A stretch of DNA of 64,000 bases from Pycnopodia helianthoides (lineage: Eukaryota; Echinodermata; Asteroidea; Forcipulatida; Asteriidae): assembly GCA_032158295.1 (NCBI GenBank), contig CM063251.1:14149757-14213756 (forward strand). The letters are read 5' to 3'. Position numbers and translations under genes: made by a program. Below are positions 1 to 13,115 of this stretch, piece after piece. Position 1 is the stretch's first letter. Each line of letters begins with the position of its first letter. Below the pieces are notes generated by a model. It was given only the letters and a program-made list of their open reading frames with translations, was not told the origin of the DNA and ran no database searches.

Positions 1-1020
1 CTTTCATATCCATACAACTCCCATGTTTCTTTTCTTGGGGGGCCGTTATTAGATTACGGTAGTTAGACTCAAGGTCTATTGGTACAGCTCCGAAGCCTGG
101 GTGAGGTGTCGTTGACCCCTAGATGCCTTAAATGACAGGTAGCACCTGCACAACTATCCAGTTAACTAAGGGCCCCTGCAGTTAACTGCATTACTGCACC
201 AGAATGTATTTCTACACATCCACATTTCATATTTGAGATCACACTTCTATCGACCACTTCCATTAAACAGATTTTTTTTATATTTTTACTTAACCTCCCC
301 CCCCCCCATCTCTCGCTCACTCTTTCTCTGTGTCTCGCTAAATATGGAATATAATTTTTCATGCAATTATACACCTGCACTACTAGCGTAGAGCTGTGTA
401 TAGCTTGAGGTACGTTGTGCATGGATGTATGGACATCATGTACGATGCAAAGAAGGGCCAAGCAATTTACATTGTACATGCATGATTTTGTTTAAGTCGG
501 TCTTGCCCAAGGTTAAAGATGAAGATGCCCTATCATTTTTTTTTTTTTTCTTTAATCTTCCACTCGCTGTGTTAAAGGGGTGATGTACATGCGCTGTACA
601 TGTATTCAGTAGGTCACTGCTTTCAGCTTTGACGAAAATAAGTCATTAAATTACATCTGTTCGTATAATGAGGAAGAAGAATTGAAAGTGTTTTTGAAAC
701 CACTAATTTTTACTTGAAATAGTTGTTTCTACAACCATGGTTCACCGCTGTGGGAGGAATACAAACTAAAAATACATAAACTGAAGAAAGCAAGATTTTA
801 AATTTGTAACAAACATGCGGGGATTAATGTGGAATTTACATACAAGACTTCAGGTGCATCTCTATTAAAACTACAAACCGAAACGACAAATCTGAGTTCA
901 TCCCGCCCCAAGAATTTGTCCCAGGGAGTAGGTTGACGGTGGAGGATGTCTTGATGGAGGCAGAAGTCTGAGCTGTTCTTGGGAGTGAAATTCATATTGT
1001 TGTGTTGTGGACGGTAGTTT

Positions 1021-1044
1021 TTCTTCTTCTTCTTCTTCTTCTTC
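1021..1044. repeat. (TTC)8 microsatellite
   Basis: Eight TTC units, followed by further pyrimidine-rich sequence to about 1068. Confidence 0.9.
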
Positions 1045-1935
1045 GTCTTCTCTCTTTCTTTTTTTTATGCACCGCGCCCCGAGGCTTCTCCGGCTGATGT
1101 CGCCAAGGAGAATCTCTCTGGGGTCAATGAGATAGGGACTGGGGGGGTCATCAACATGAGATAAAGACGACCAACCGAGGACATCTCCGGAATGATATTA
1201 GGGGAAGATCTCCTTTGGTTTAAGAAGGATTGAATGAACGGACAGAGCAATGTGCTCCGGCAATTTTGGCTTCCAGCTATTTTGTGTGTGTTATTCCCAT
1301 TTCCCAGTGCATATGTAGGCCTACAGAATGTTTGATGTTAAACTCATGAAAAGAACCAGACATTTGTTTTGTCTTTCTTTACAACCCTCGTTTTGATCTT
1401 GTATGTTCCCCTTGATGAAAAGCAAATAGCCTCTTTCGATTTCTGATAAATTTAAATTGCAACATGGAAACTTGGCGTGTGATATGTCCATGCTGGGCAC
1501 TGAATATTTAGCCATTCAACCCTGATCTGATGTACAGAACTGGACACATTTTAAAGTCATTGGATGCATCATCACTTCAACAATTGTAAAAAACTAACTT
1601 CGCTGCGAAAATGTTTTTCTTGCTTTTAAGTAATCATCTCTTTAACTCGTGTCACTTATTTGTCCCCGTGTTTCATTTTTTTGGCCGAGAGAATGTGCCA
1701 AGTTGCATACCTTGGTTGCTGCACAATGAGGTACAGACATTAAATTTTTTGTAAGATTTTTTTCCAGAATTTTAACAGAAATACCATTTTTCTTACCACT
1801 CGGTCTGAAAGATAATTGTGTGTACATGAATTTTTCAGTCACTGGTTTATTGTCACCCGAACTTACCCGAAATATCAACTTGAGCCTCGGCTGGAAACTT
1901 TTCTGTCCCAATGAGGATATTATTACGTTCCATCA

Positions 1936-2139
1936 GGGTCCAATTTCATAGAGCTGCTTTAAAAGCTGAAAATAATGCTTCAACAATTTCCTTCTTAAAG
2001 CAAAAATGAGCAGGACACCAGTCACAAATGGTGCATGTGACATTGTCTTTTGGCCGGTTGCCTTATTCTGCTAAGCATATTTTTGTTGTGTTTATCCGCA
2101 CTTTTTGCCTTGTAAAGCAGACTGTATGAAATTTGACCC
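1936..2139. mobile_element. palindromic MITE, GGGCCCAATTTCATA family, copy 1
   Basis: The left end GGGTCCAATTTCATA and the right end TATGAAATTTGACCC are near-perfect inverted repeats. Subterminal sequences (GAGCTGCTTTAAAAGC and a matching GCTTTACAAGG-type block) continue the symmetry, giving a 204-bp foldable element. It has no coding capacity. Related sequences occur at 8288, 23376, 26573 and 63913. The superfamily is not determined; I saw no clear target-site duplication. Confidence 0.8.
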
Positions 2140-2452
2140 AGATAAGAAACTTGGGGCGTGAGCGAACACTCCCTGCTTAAATGCCAAGATACACAACCCA
2201 TTCCAGAGTTGACTATAATTAATGTTCAATCCTCCGGCACACTCAAATCTCTGTCTGAAATCAGAAGAAGGGAAACCAACAAAGTGGATAAAAAAAATAC
2301 AAATATAATATCCCTGACCACATGTTTTAAAAAGTACTCAAAAAAGTAGAGAGATTGATCCAAAGCGTCACCCCACTCCTCCAGTACCAGTGTGTAAATG
2401 GTAGGTGCACTGACCCAGTGTTAGGTCTATGAACTAGTTTGAACCAAAGAGC

Positions 2453-2472
2453 GGGGGGGGGGGGGGGGGGGG
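2453..2472. repeat. poly-G tract (20 G)
   Basis: An uninterrupted run of 20 G. Similar runs of 9 to 18 C or G recur across the window. Confidence 0.95.
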
Positions 2473-2561
2473 TGAGGTAAGCGCACCACTGCCAGGTTTC
2501 ATCAATGTCAGGTCCATTCAGGTTCTTTTTTCCAAGTGTGTGTTCTTGTTTTCTATTTTCG

Positions 2562-2579
2562 GTAGTAGTAGTAGTAGTA
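2562..2579. repeat. (GTA)6 microsatellite
   Basis: Six GTA units. Confidence 0.9.
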
Positions 2580-3441
2580 CATGTACACGCAGCGGGCTTG
2601 AGAAGAAAACAAGCCTGTACCTAACATTTGCAAATTGGTGTTTTAAGAATTCTTGCTGTCCTTCTGGAACGGATATTTGACCAAAGCAAAGGAGTATTAT
2701 TAATAATAATGTTTATATGCTGATGTAATTTTTTGTAAGTAAACAGTTCAGTGTGTGTAAGCATTTTTTTTTTGGGGGGGGGTGTACCATGTTTGCTATA
2801 CATTTTTAAAAGAACATCTAAATAAACAAATAATAGTTGGGGTGTTTATGGATAGTGAGCTGCCAAAATGCAAGATGGAGAGTAAATTGTAATTTATTTG
2901 GGGGTATTTTTTCCTTCTTCTTCAAAGACATGAGTGTGGATTGTTCCCCCATAGTCAGCAGTGAGAAATGCCAGCTATGCCCATGTACTAATTGAATAGT
3001 ATGAAGTATACTTGTACAATGACGTTACCCTACAGATTGCCTACATGCACATGGACACGTAAATCTTATCTTCAAACATCCAAGGAAGCCGGGTAATTAC
3101 AGCGATGGGAAAAAAGTAATTAGAAGTCGACCCCGTCAGATGCTAATAAGGAGTTTGTTTATGTGATCAACTTGGTATATATATTGCATTAGAAATGCTG
3201 TAGGGGGAATGTTCAGGTTGATCTTCTCATACACGAGTGGCGCTTAGAATCACTGGATGACTTTAACAGATTGAATACATTTCCGATCCAATCGCCCTGC
3301 AGTGCAAGATAAAACTTCAAACGGCATGAAAATACGACTGGTTAAAGGTAGATAATGATGGCCTTGTGCTAACTTCTTGGAACATGTGGATGGATACTCC
3401 AGATACTGTCTATTTGCTCTCGAAACAGACCTGGAACTTCA

Positions 3442-3575
3442 TCTTTGAAGGGGGGCAAGGCCGCTTCCATTTTGCAAAGGGCACTTCCACTGGAAAATCT
3501 TGTAAGTCAGTGGGAAACCTTTGAAGGGGTACCAAGGCCAAGGCCAGGGCAACAGAGGCCAGAATTCCGGGCCTG
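3442..3575. repeat. interspersed repeat, GGGAAAC-TTTGAAGGGG type
   Basis: The segment around GTGGGAAACCTTTGAAGGGG followed by ACCAAGGCCAAGGCCAGGGC is matched by 7452-7510 (ATGGGAAACTTTCGAAGGGG, then ACCGGGGCCAAGACAAGGGGC). The two are diverged copies of one interspersed repeat. No terminal structure is visible. Confidence 0.55.
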
Positions 3576-3777
3576 TCTAAATCTGTTCAGTTGTAAGGAT
3601 TTGGACAGCTCTCAGTCTTGCGTGTATTTGTAGGAGGTTTAGGGAATGGTATTTTTTATGCCAGGCTGTGAAAAAAAAGTGGTGTATAGTATGTATATTA
3701 AGGGCCTTGTCATACAGGCAGTTTTTGGAGACAACTTGATGCAACCAACTGCACTTGAGTAGCATTTTTTACTATAC

Positions 3778-3799
<22 letters not shown>
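3778..3799. repeat. (TTTA)n microsatellite
   Basis: About five TTTA units running into a T-rich stretch. Confidence 0.85.
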
Positions 3800-3809
<10 letters not shown>

Positions 3810-3950
3810 GGGGGGGTGGGAGGAGATTGACTGGAACTGGTTCTCCTCAAGCTGCCAGGGCCCAAAATTTTGCGTCAAAAGTATTTCACGGGTTAGAAGG
3901 GAATTTTGCTAGTGCGTGTGCATACTCCATGTTACTATATGTAGTCTTTC

Positions 3951-4326
3951 TTAAAGGCACATTACAGAATTGGTAATTGTAAAAAATACTTTTGATCACA
4001 AATTTACATAAAACTTACACGGTCTAATGATGGTGATAGTAGAAAACATCCCTAGAAATATTTCTGGCTGAAATGCCATATTTGATGAGAAATAAATCAA
4101 ACTAATTTCCGAATGGAGTTTATCGCTCATGAGCGTTTTATTCATGCGTTGTATAACACATGCAAATTTATAATCGGTTTTGCACTATTTTCTCGTGACC
4201 CAGATGGCCGATCGATCTCAAACTTCTACAGGTTTGTCAGTTTATGTATATGGTGGATTACATAAAGTGCTTACACTGCCAGCAACTGTTTTGTTAGCAA
4301 AAACCAATTCTGTCATGTTCCTTTAA
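3951..4326 (+). mobile_element. TTAA-flanked MITE (family A), copy 1
   Basis: The element begins TTAAAGGCACATTACAG and ends CATGTTCCTTTAA, an inverted pair of about 20 bp that continues inward as GAATTGGT and ACCAATTC. It is 376 bp and has no ORF of its own. Four further copies lie at 21342, 28965, 50623 and 52228. In every copy both ends sit in TTAA, as expected if TTAA is the target-site duplication, which would suggest piggyBac-type mobilisation in trans. The alternative is that TTAA is simply part of the inverted repeat. Confidence 0.85.
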
Positions 4327-7300
4327 CTTGCAAAGCTAGCGTATAAAGTCGGCGGTGCTTGCCCTGTAAGCGAAGAATAGTGATCGCGGTAAGCATAGCT
4401 ATAAAATTGAGCCCTGGTGTGACAGGTTCTCCAACAGTTTGACATTTTGATACGTATTCCCAGAGAATCCTCGGGGAAACATAAGCTGTTAAGGTCTTTT
4501 TGGGAAATATGCAGTCCTTGGAAACTGTAACTGCCTTACAAAATCCACAATTCTTTAATAGTTTCCACATTGGATCCCTTGGCTTGTTTGTTCCAGTGAA
4601 TGTTATTGAAGGCCGGGGATGCCCTTTGCCGAGACCCTGACCTCAAGAGCATGTAGCCTCCAACTAGGCTAAGCAAACAAGATGGTTGCTCTAATAGGCA
4701 ATTAAAAAAAGAAAACCTGAAATGTAAAAATGACAGTGTTGTAGTGTGCATGAGAGCATGGCAATGTTTATGCCCTTTTTATAGGAGTTAATCAGCCGTA
4801 ATTCCCTTTGGGTCTCATTGGAAAAATGTGTCTTTTATAAAATATATATGCTGGGCAGAATCGTTGACTTGGATGATGCAGGAAAAATGAACTTGGGTTT
4901 GACTCAAATGTTGATTGCCATTTTAATGAATTTTTAGGGAGTGTCAGGGCGGGAGGGGGGGGGGAATTGCGGTGAATTAATTAGTATGTAAGCTGTAATG
5001 AAAACTACTGGAAGGCATAAAGTGATGTGGGGTACAAAAAAAAAAAATGACTTGTGATTTAACTTGACTCAGACACCAGTCTGGCCTTGGATTCCCATAA
5101 AGGCAGGATGTGTTTCTTCTCCAGGTGCCACTGTGAAATGTGTCCTCCTAGACATTATGGTTTTCTCAAATTGATGCGTCCTTCACCAATTAAGAACTGC
5201 CTTGCCCTTTTGAGAATGGAAATCCAGACCTTGGGGTTCATCAGCTATCGCAAACACATGTGACTTGACTTCAATCAAATTGACTTTTGCAATATCTTGA
5301 AAAGTTTGATCGGGCAATGCTTGTAAAGTCAAGATATTTTTCCCGTCATAATAACAAGAACTGTTCCAGAAGTTATCTTGTCTATAAAAATTATCAATAA
5401 ATTCAAACAGTCGACGACGACGAGTGTTGTTGAAGAATTTGAACCGGGAAGTGGACAAGAATGTGAAGTTTTTTTTAGCGGGGTGGAGCTGGTAGTTTAT
5501 TCTCACGAGTTATGTGGTTTGAGGCATTGCGTGTCGCATTGTGGCAATTTTCGGTTTGTTGATACATCAGAGTGATTTCTACTTTGCTGTGCAGATAGTT
5601 TTTCAAGAACTTGTCGATGTTATTTATCAACTTATTTGAACTTGGTGGTCTCTTAATTCCCAATCTACTCCATGGCAGACAGGTTCTCAAAAGAACAAAC
5701 TACACATCAATATCAATACTGTCACACGGTGGTTAAGGCACACCAACATTCTTAACGAACTGTTTGTAATTCTAAACCAATTAAAAATTGTCGAACTAAA
5801 TTAATCTGATATAATTTTACAAGACCCTGGATCCTCTAGATTCCTTGTAATTACAGCTACTGATGATAGCAGCATGACCAAAGGGCAAGACTTGTTCTCT
5901 CTCTTTTCTTTTGGACATGGGTTAATGGGGGCGCCAGCCACCATTCTTCCTTGCCAGTTATAATAAATCAAACTCCCATTTGATAATTCCCAGTTGTGAC
6001 AACTCCCTCCCCAGTTTGAGCAGGGAGGGTAGGCTTTGGGTAAGTGGAATCTGTAAAGACTGTCCGCCTCATTAGTGAAGTCTGTAACACAGTATGGCCC
6101 TTGTGAGTCTGATGGAATTCTGTCCACAAAAAAAAAAAAAAGGGAAAGAAAGAAACACCATGGTGGCAGGCAGCGTCTTTTGGTCAAAGATGCTTTCCTA
6201 TGGAATGTTTGCCTCCTATTAGGGGCCAATCAGGAGTCCCTGGCAGCGACTCCACTTCCCCTGACATTCTGCTCTGGTAGCCAACAGGGTGCCACCATTT
6301 GTGGATGCTATGCCCAGAAGAAAGGCCATCTGATGGATGCCTTGGCTAGGGGATTGTGTAGGCTCCCCCACTCCCTGGGCATTCTTCTCTCATGGCCAAA
6401 CAGAACCTCCTTGTAATGTATTAGGCTGCTGGCTATTCCGCTGCATAATGGGCCCTCACTTTGTACAACCCTTAAAAAAAAAAAAAAAAAGAAAAAAAAA
6501 AAGAGAAAGGTAGGGAAAGAAAGCCTAAACGGAGCCAGCCTGGTGTTTTCTCTTTTCTTCTGAAAGCAATAGGAGTGTGATGGCAAGATGGAGGTATGGG
6601 GGAATTATGTTAGTTTTGTAAAGGCTCTATTTGGGGGAGTAGAGCTTTGTGAGACACAGGGTATGTCCAGTGAAGCGTGGGTCAGCTCAAAGGACCTGTT
6701 TACTTAAGGGCCCCCTGTGTGCCTATGACAAGGGTGGACTCCCACTGTGGCCAGCCAGGGCCATTCATCGGGAATGACTGGGCTGTGTATACTCTGCTTG
6801 CCATATACCCTAGCCTCAAAATGCATTCACACTGTACACACACCAACACTCTTAACTGGCATTCCTCGGGGTAGGTATATGGGTATATGTGTGTGTGTTG
6901 CATGCTTGGTTCTCTCCAGTACCACCTTGTCAAATCTTTGATCAGTGCCGACCACAATGACATTGGCACCCATCTGCTTTCCTTTCATGTCACTTGCAGC
7001 AGGGAGCTCCATGCCTTGCAGGGATCAAACCACACCGCCGGTCTTGTTGTAAAAAAAAAAAAAGAACACCGTAGGGTAGGAAAGAAAGAAAAGGGTGACA
7101 TTTTACTGCAAGGGTCAAATATTGCGAATACAACTTATTATGACAATTCCCTCTTGCATAAGTAGCAGAGGCTAAAACATAAACTATTTTGTACTACCTG
7201 AGAGATGCGTATCTAGACCTGTGAAGTGAAGTGTCCTTGCCCAGTTGAAATTCTATCAACCTTTTGACACTGTTGGTACCCTGACATGCTACACCTTGAT

Positions 7301-7451
7301 CCATAGTAAAGATCTGGCACATTGAAACACTATGTACATAGTACTTGGACATGTACATGTGTACATGAACATTCACTGTCTGTGCTGTACAGTAGTTTAT
7401 ATGATACATGTATGCATCCGATACGTATTGTGCATTATGCTATTAACAAGT

Positions 7452-7510
7452 CTATGGGAAACTTTCGAAGGGGCACCGGGGCCAAGACAAGGGGCAATAG
7501 AGTCCATGGT
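7452..7510. repeat. second copy of GGGAAAC-TTTGAAGGGG repeat
   Basis: Diverged partner of the segment at 3442-3575. It shares the GGGAAAC, CGAAGGGGCACC and GGCCAAG blocks in the same order and on the same strand. Confidence 0.5.
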
Positions 7511-8287
7511 CTCGTGTGTGATTACAGGCATGATGTATTTTCCCGTCATTGAGGAACTTTACTAACGTAAAACCGCCTTGCTCTCAATACCTTCATGTAC
7601 ATCATGTAGAGTGAATCAGTAGTCTTGAAGCTGGTCATGTTTTTGTAGAAAGCAGAGTCCAGCCGTGGTTCATCAGAGCCTAGTGAGAGAGATTGTTTCT
7701 ACAATGGAGACGCATTTCATACTAAATTGAACTTTCATACCACTGGAGTCAGCCACTTTTTTATTAACTTATCTACATACATTTTTTTTCAATTGCAATT
7801 TTGTGGCATTTCAAAATCATGTCATTGTGACACCAAGCGCAAGGTGTTCAGTGGGCTTTAAAGTGCTGTTAAGTGGAAGGTCAGGTACATGTGCATGTTG
7901 AAAGTGGATAAACACATAGTGTGATGCTCAAACTTATTACCAGCAGAGTTACACTGTGTTTACACTGTCAACAGGTCCATGTAGCTCATGATCAGTGCAT
8001 CACAGTACGTCCCAAGTTTGTTGCACATGTTTACCCTGAATGTGGGGCTTGAACCCGGCCAAACTGCAAGAGGGCGCTGTGACAAAGTGTTTTGAAACGA
8101 TCAATTTTAAGAGGGACCCTAGTTTTAAAAAAAAATAAAGCAGCGGGTGTTAATTGGTTAAAAATCGGACTCTTTCTTGTTAAGTTTTCTGGGAAAGCAA
8201 TTTTAGTTGTTTTACACGAGATAAACCCAAGAATGGTGCCCTCGTGTGGTAAGCACAACGCTTCATTATCTCCATGTCCAAGATCAA

Positions 8288-8438
8288 GGGCCCAAATTCA
8301 TAGAGCTGTTAAGCGCACAAAAAATGCTAAGCACCAACAGATATTGCTTGGCAGAAATAGGTTACCGACCAAAATACAATGCTATTGCTATGTATAGTGT
8401 GTGTGACACGGCTAATTTTTTTGCTTGAAATTTAGTCC
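8288..8438. mobile_element. MITE of GGGCCCAATTTCATA family, copy 2
   Basis: It starts GGGCCCAAATTCATAGAGC, then AGCGCACAAAAAATGCTAAG and GGTTACCGACCAAA, in the same order as the copy that begins at 63913. The right end TTGAAATTTAGTCC is a diverged inverse of the left end. Confidence 0.65.
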
Positions 8439-10167
8439 TGATCACTGCCCTTATTTTCCCTCGAAAAATAGGTTGGCTTTTTTTACCAGGGGAAACATTT
8501 GTATAAAGAGGGAAGCTTGGCACGCGCGTCTCGGCACACATTCTTGATATAGGCCCCTATTGAACTGTATATAAAGTATTTCCCTTAATCAAAAAACTAT
8601 GAGTATATTAATCTCCCATTAATGGAAATTGCCGAGCTTCAAAGGTAGGTTGGTTCCTGACCTAGATGACCCAATTTTGAACAGGGGATCCGTTATCAGG
8701 GAATTTAATATCTCTGGTTGTTGCCAGGCTCTTCTGTAGTACCTCTCCCTCTCTTTGCAAAGGTTACTATCAATATTAACTGAGGGCCCTGGTCTCTCAC
8801 CGCGTTCTGTTATTATTATTTTTTCGAAGACAATATTTGACAAATAAAAATGTTCCAATCTCGGGGAATGGGAGGATCAGTCACGTCAGGTTGGAGAGCA
8901 TTTAACAACATAGTATGTGACACTTTTTTTTCTCTCTCTTCTTTTGTTGAGTCTGGTGAAAGGTCGCCATGCGGAGATTCATTCAACATTCGGTCGAAAG
9001 TAAACCAAAAATAATCTTGCATTGTAGGCCGACATTATAAGTGGATAAAAGGAAGCATGTTAGAATTATGCAGTCTTCTTGCTGGTATGCCAGCTTCATC
9101 TCACTTGAGTGATTTATGCGAGGGACTTTATTTTTTGTCGGCATTATTTACATAAGAAGAGACAGTCAGTCATGTTTACGATCTAAACATTTTACGGGAT
9201 GAATTGGATCTTTCTAATTCTTCATTCCAACGTCATTGGTCGATTCATTGGGACAGTCGATTGACCATCAAGAACACTTGGACTTAGAGTTGTAGTTACA
9301 ATTTTTTTTAAAACAAAAACACTCTTATTGTTTGTTCACAAATAAGCTGATTTGCAACAGTCACACATGTATCATAATCTGATGACTTCAGTCTCTTAAA
9401 TCATGATTGATACACTTTCATGCATCGCTGTTTCATTATTGTGTTTTATTCTTAACAGGATTTTCAGACAACAAAATAACATAATACCTATATTTAGCTA
9501 CCATTGAACCCAGAACTTTCCCATGTGACTCTACTACACTAATCCTGGGTAAAAACACCATTCCCTCTTATTATCCTTCCATTTGCGAATGAAGGAAATG
9601 GGGAGAGAAAAAAAATCTAACCTCAAAAGCCTTGGATTTAACCTCCTCTCAAAAAGTTTATCTTTTATTTCTTCTGAGGCCTAGCTGTGTGACTGAACAT
9701 TGTGACTCTATGAATAGAGCCTCCAGTTGCTATATCCCCGCTATTGAAGGGAAAGGGGTCCCCCCCCCCAATAAAAAAAAGGAAGAATTTTAATCAAATA
9801 CAGAAAAATCTTAGGATCGGCAACAAAAGAGTGTTTTCATAGGAGCTTGGTTATATCAAAACATGAGCTTTTGGGGCCTATTATGTCAGCCATGGACCCA
9901 AAGGTTCACTGTGAAAAGACTGGGGCTAAATCTGATACTTTTCTCTTCACTGCGGTGACAGAAAAACCTTGGCACCACCCCCCCCCCCCCCCTCCCTCAA
10001 GTGCTGATAGCCAGCAGTATGGTTTCTGGTAAACTGCAAAGCCATTTGAGAACACGCATAGCATACATGCCTGGCCCAAGCACTAAAGTCAACACGGGAC
10101 AGTAATAACCAAGAAACGTGATGTTGTTGTAGATAGGTAAATCCTTTTTGCTAGTAGTATTAAAGCT

Positions 10168-10175
10168 CATTTGCA
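10168..10175. promoter_or_regulatory. octamer-like site
   Basis: The sequence reads TCATTTGCATATTTATG, containing a perfect ATTTGCAT octamer of the kind bound by POU-domain factors. It lies in the presumed intron. A match of this length occurs by chance, so this is only a site-level observation. Confidence 0.2.
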
Positions 10176-10371
10176 TATTTATGAATGAGCTGCGGCCAAG
10201 TTAGGGAGTTGGGGAGTGAAGAAGCTAATGCACTAAACTTGCCTGATGGGACTGAACATTGGCCGATGTTTAAATGTCACTTGTACTGTTGTAATCATCT
10301 AATCTGGTAAGCGAACTATTGTGTAATGGTGGGGGTGGGAAAGATGATGCTAGTGGGAACCTCAAAAATTG

Positions 10372-10412
10372 GTTAGCACAAGAAAGATTAAGCTCAACAA
10401 AATGCTAAGCGT
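10372..10412. repeat. fragment of GGGCCCAATTTCATA-family MITE
   Basis: GGTTAGCACAAGAAAGATTA and CTCAACAAAATGCTAAGC echo the internal AAGCACAA/GCTAAGC blocks of the family. The ends are missing. Confidence 0.3.
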
Positions 10413-11087
10413 GGATGTAGATTCTGATTACCATCTTCATGAACAATTTTACATCATCATGTAATGTAATGTAATTTATTATTTGGTAACCTGGTAAATT
10501 TGTTGAGAAATAATTTGTTTTCTTCTGAGCAACTCCAATTTTGCCCTGCAGTTTAGCTTGAGTTTTTACATGAGGTACGTGTACATGTTCCAGTTGCCCA
10601 CAACACTTTGCCTTTGGGTGAATATTTAAAAACAAAATTTGATACTGTAGGGCCTATAATGTAGACTGAATGAATCTATCCAAAGAAAATATGGTTCATA
10701 CTTTAAGACTGTCCCTTCCAAGTTTTCATTTAAATTAGCTGTACATAACAATCTTTCTATTTGTATTTACATGTACTTGTACACTAACACTGTACTCTGT
10801 GGAAATCATTTTATGAACATAATTTTATTCCAGCAATCGAATAACTCATTCTTGCTTGCAAACACAGGAAAAAACAAAATGGCCTCTGCTGTGGTTAGAG
10901 TGACTATTATTTCATTCTCTGAATTCTGTAGTAGAGTTTTCATCATCCATCCATCGCGAATACACACACACACACTCACGCTCCCAACCCTAACTCATTA
11001 ATTCCTTTACCATTCACCCATGTGCGGCCGACCGACCAGCAGTGAACCAGTGTTCTGCCACCCTGCCAATATATAAGCCTGGCCCAT

Positions 11088-11215
11088 CTAACCTTGGCCA
11101 GTAGACAGCCTGTCTCCACTCCGCCATATTAAGCTTGTAGGAGGTCAGAAGCCCGTGCCGTTAACGCTGGCTCCGGTGTTCTCTGGAGACCGCTGAACGA
11201 CAGCTGCTGAGGACT
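11088..11215. promoter_or_regulatory. intronic GC-richer patch with Smad-box palindrome
   Basis: A low-copy patch, richer in G+C than its surroundings, contains AGACA-GCC-TGTCT (11103-11115), an inverted pair of Smad-binding-element cores (AGAC/GTCT), and a CCATATTAAG box that loosely resembles a CArG site. Smad6 and Smad7 are feedback targets of BMP/TGF-beta Smads in other animals, so an intronic enhancer is possible. No functional evidence is available from sequence alone. Confidence 0.25.
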
Positions 11216-12913
11216 TCCTCTTAATGCTTAACCCCCTAGCTGTCCAGGGAAAGAGAGAGAGAAGGAGAGAGAGAGAGAGGGAGAGAACAAGCTAGATGCA
11301 GAATTTAGTGGCGGCCATGTTTCTCCATTGTGAATTATAAGAAATATTGACTTCTGCTGGCTCGAAGGCCGGTCTACACATGTACCAATTTGATTGCATA
11401 AACATGATGCACTCTTCTGTTTTGGGTTGTGACTATACATTTATATACCACATTTACAACATCCCTCCCCCCCTCCCCATCAGCAATGAAATAAGAACAG
11501 AAAAGAGCAAAATTGACATTTCATTTCATACTTTGCCTGTGGGCTTACACAACATGAACCTATTTGTTTGCAATATGACACTAGAAATGGCAATGTGGAT
11601 GCCCTCTCCTCAACATGCATAGTATTCGGATGTCCATGCTGGGTTTACATGAATGGACTTAGTGGATATATATGTACTAGTATTAACTACTTTCGTGTCA
11701 CCAAAAACTTGAATACGTACGATTGGTTTGTGATTCATGGAAATCAAAAATCATAATAAGCTACAGTAGTTCATTGCATGTAGGTCACTGCATGTGCACA
11801 TAGTACACCATGTAGAAATGAGATGGCCCACTGTACTCGCAACATGACTCCATGTACAGAATTGCAATATACTTTTTCCATTAATGGCACGGGGTATACA
11901 ATACAAAAATATCCTTTGTTGGGCCAGTCTTTATAAAAGCATTATCAATACACACACCCGTCATATTATTCACATACAAATAGGAATTACAATCGGCATC
12001 AAGGACCCAAGTGCCTCTCTCCATCTCTGGGTCCCAAAACCTCAGCGGCTTCCATTTCCCCTGCTGTCGTACGCATATGGACACATTTTGCCGGCACAAA
12101 ATCTCTGGTTTGGTCGTGTAAACACAACAACCACATTTTGATGCCGCCAAAGCTGAGCATGTTGACTCAAGATGTGTATACTATTTCATATCACCGGAAC
12201 ATTTCCAGAAAAAAAACTGGGTCACGAAGACCCCATGGTGTCATGTACAGTCAGGAAAAAATTTCACTCGGTGGTTGTGCTACATACTTGATTGTACTCG
12301 AACGTAGATTAAGGGTAGGCTACATGGTATTGGTATGCATGCGGAGCGATTAAAATGAAATCAATATTTATCACAATTCAGAGTCTGTTTGTGTTTTGTC
12401 CCCTTTAAAAGACCAACCAACCGAGACTACGAGCAAAAAATTGTATTCTGCCCCTTTTCTTTGCGTGTTAAATAAGCAGGCATAATATTCCTCCTTACTT
12501 AACTCTGATTTTCCGATTTTCAGGCCCTCAGAAAAATCAGCAAAATTTTTGTTAAAAAAAAGTCTGAAAAGTCTATTTGAGCCTTTGTAAGTCAGCCCTT
12601 TAACTCAATAGAATTTGTCCACCTTTTTCCAAGGGCCAAACATAATGCCTGAATAAGGAACAATGTTCCATTCACATGGCAACGAAGGCTGTGGCTTGAT
12701 GCGAGTTTATTTTGTTTAGAATTTTACTTATGTGTGAGATACTTACATACAGTGCTTTCCAGTCCTTGATGGGGAGGGGGGGGGGAGCTGAATCCAAAGC
12801 TACTCAGGTGAGATTTGAACCCATGGCCCCCCCCCTGCATTCTAGAGTAGATCTCCGAAAAGCGACCCCCCCCCCCACCCTCAAGGGTGACCCGGTGAAT
12901 CTAAATAATAATC

Positions 12914-13115
12914 TTTAGCCCCAAGAATTATTACATTAGGGTGTATTTTCTTGTAGTCTGTAGATTTCCACTTAAATCTGCAGATTCTGACTTAAAAATG
13001 CAGAGATTCTGACCTAAATCTTCAGAAATTCTGACTTAATATTCTTTAGGCCGATGCAATTTAATACATCAGGGTGTTATGTTCTTGTGGTGTGTTGAGT
13101 CTGCCTTGAATCTGT
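12914..13115. repeat. local duplication with internal 22-bp tandem repeat
   Basis: 12971-13038 holds about three imperfect copies of a 22-bp unit of the form CTTAAATCTGCAGATTCTGA. It is flanked by related blocks: TTACATTAGGGTGTATTTTC near 12930 and TACATCAGGGTGTTATGTTC near 13065. The pattern suggests stepwise local duplication. Confidence 0.65.

Noticed and set aside
5183..5506. 107-codon minus-strand frame that looks somewhat protein-like
   Set aside because: No family recognised, no clear start context, and no neighbouring exon. Kept as unproven and not annotated.
12484..12520. Possible I-Smad PPxY motif (reads IPPYLTL)
   Set aside because: It lacks the expected surrounding prolines and serine, and no convincing acceptor or donor frames it as an exon.
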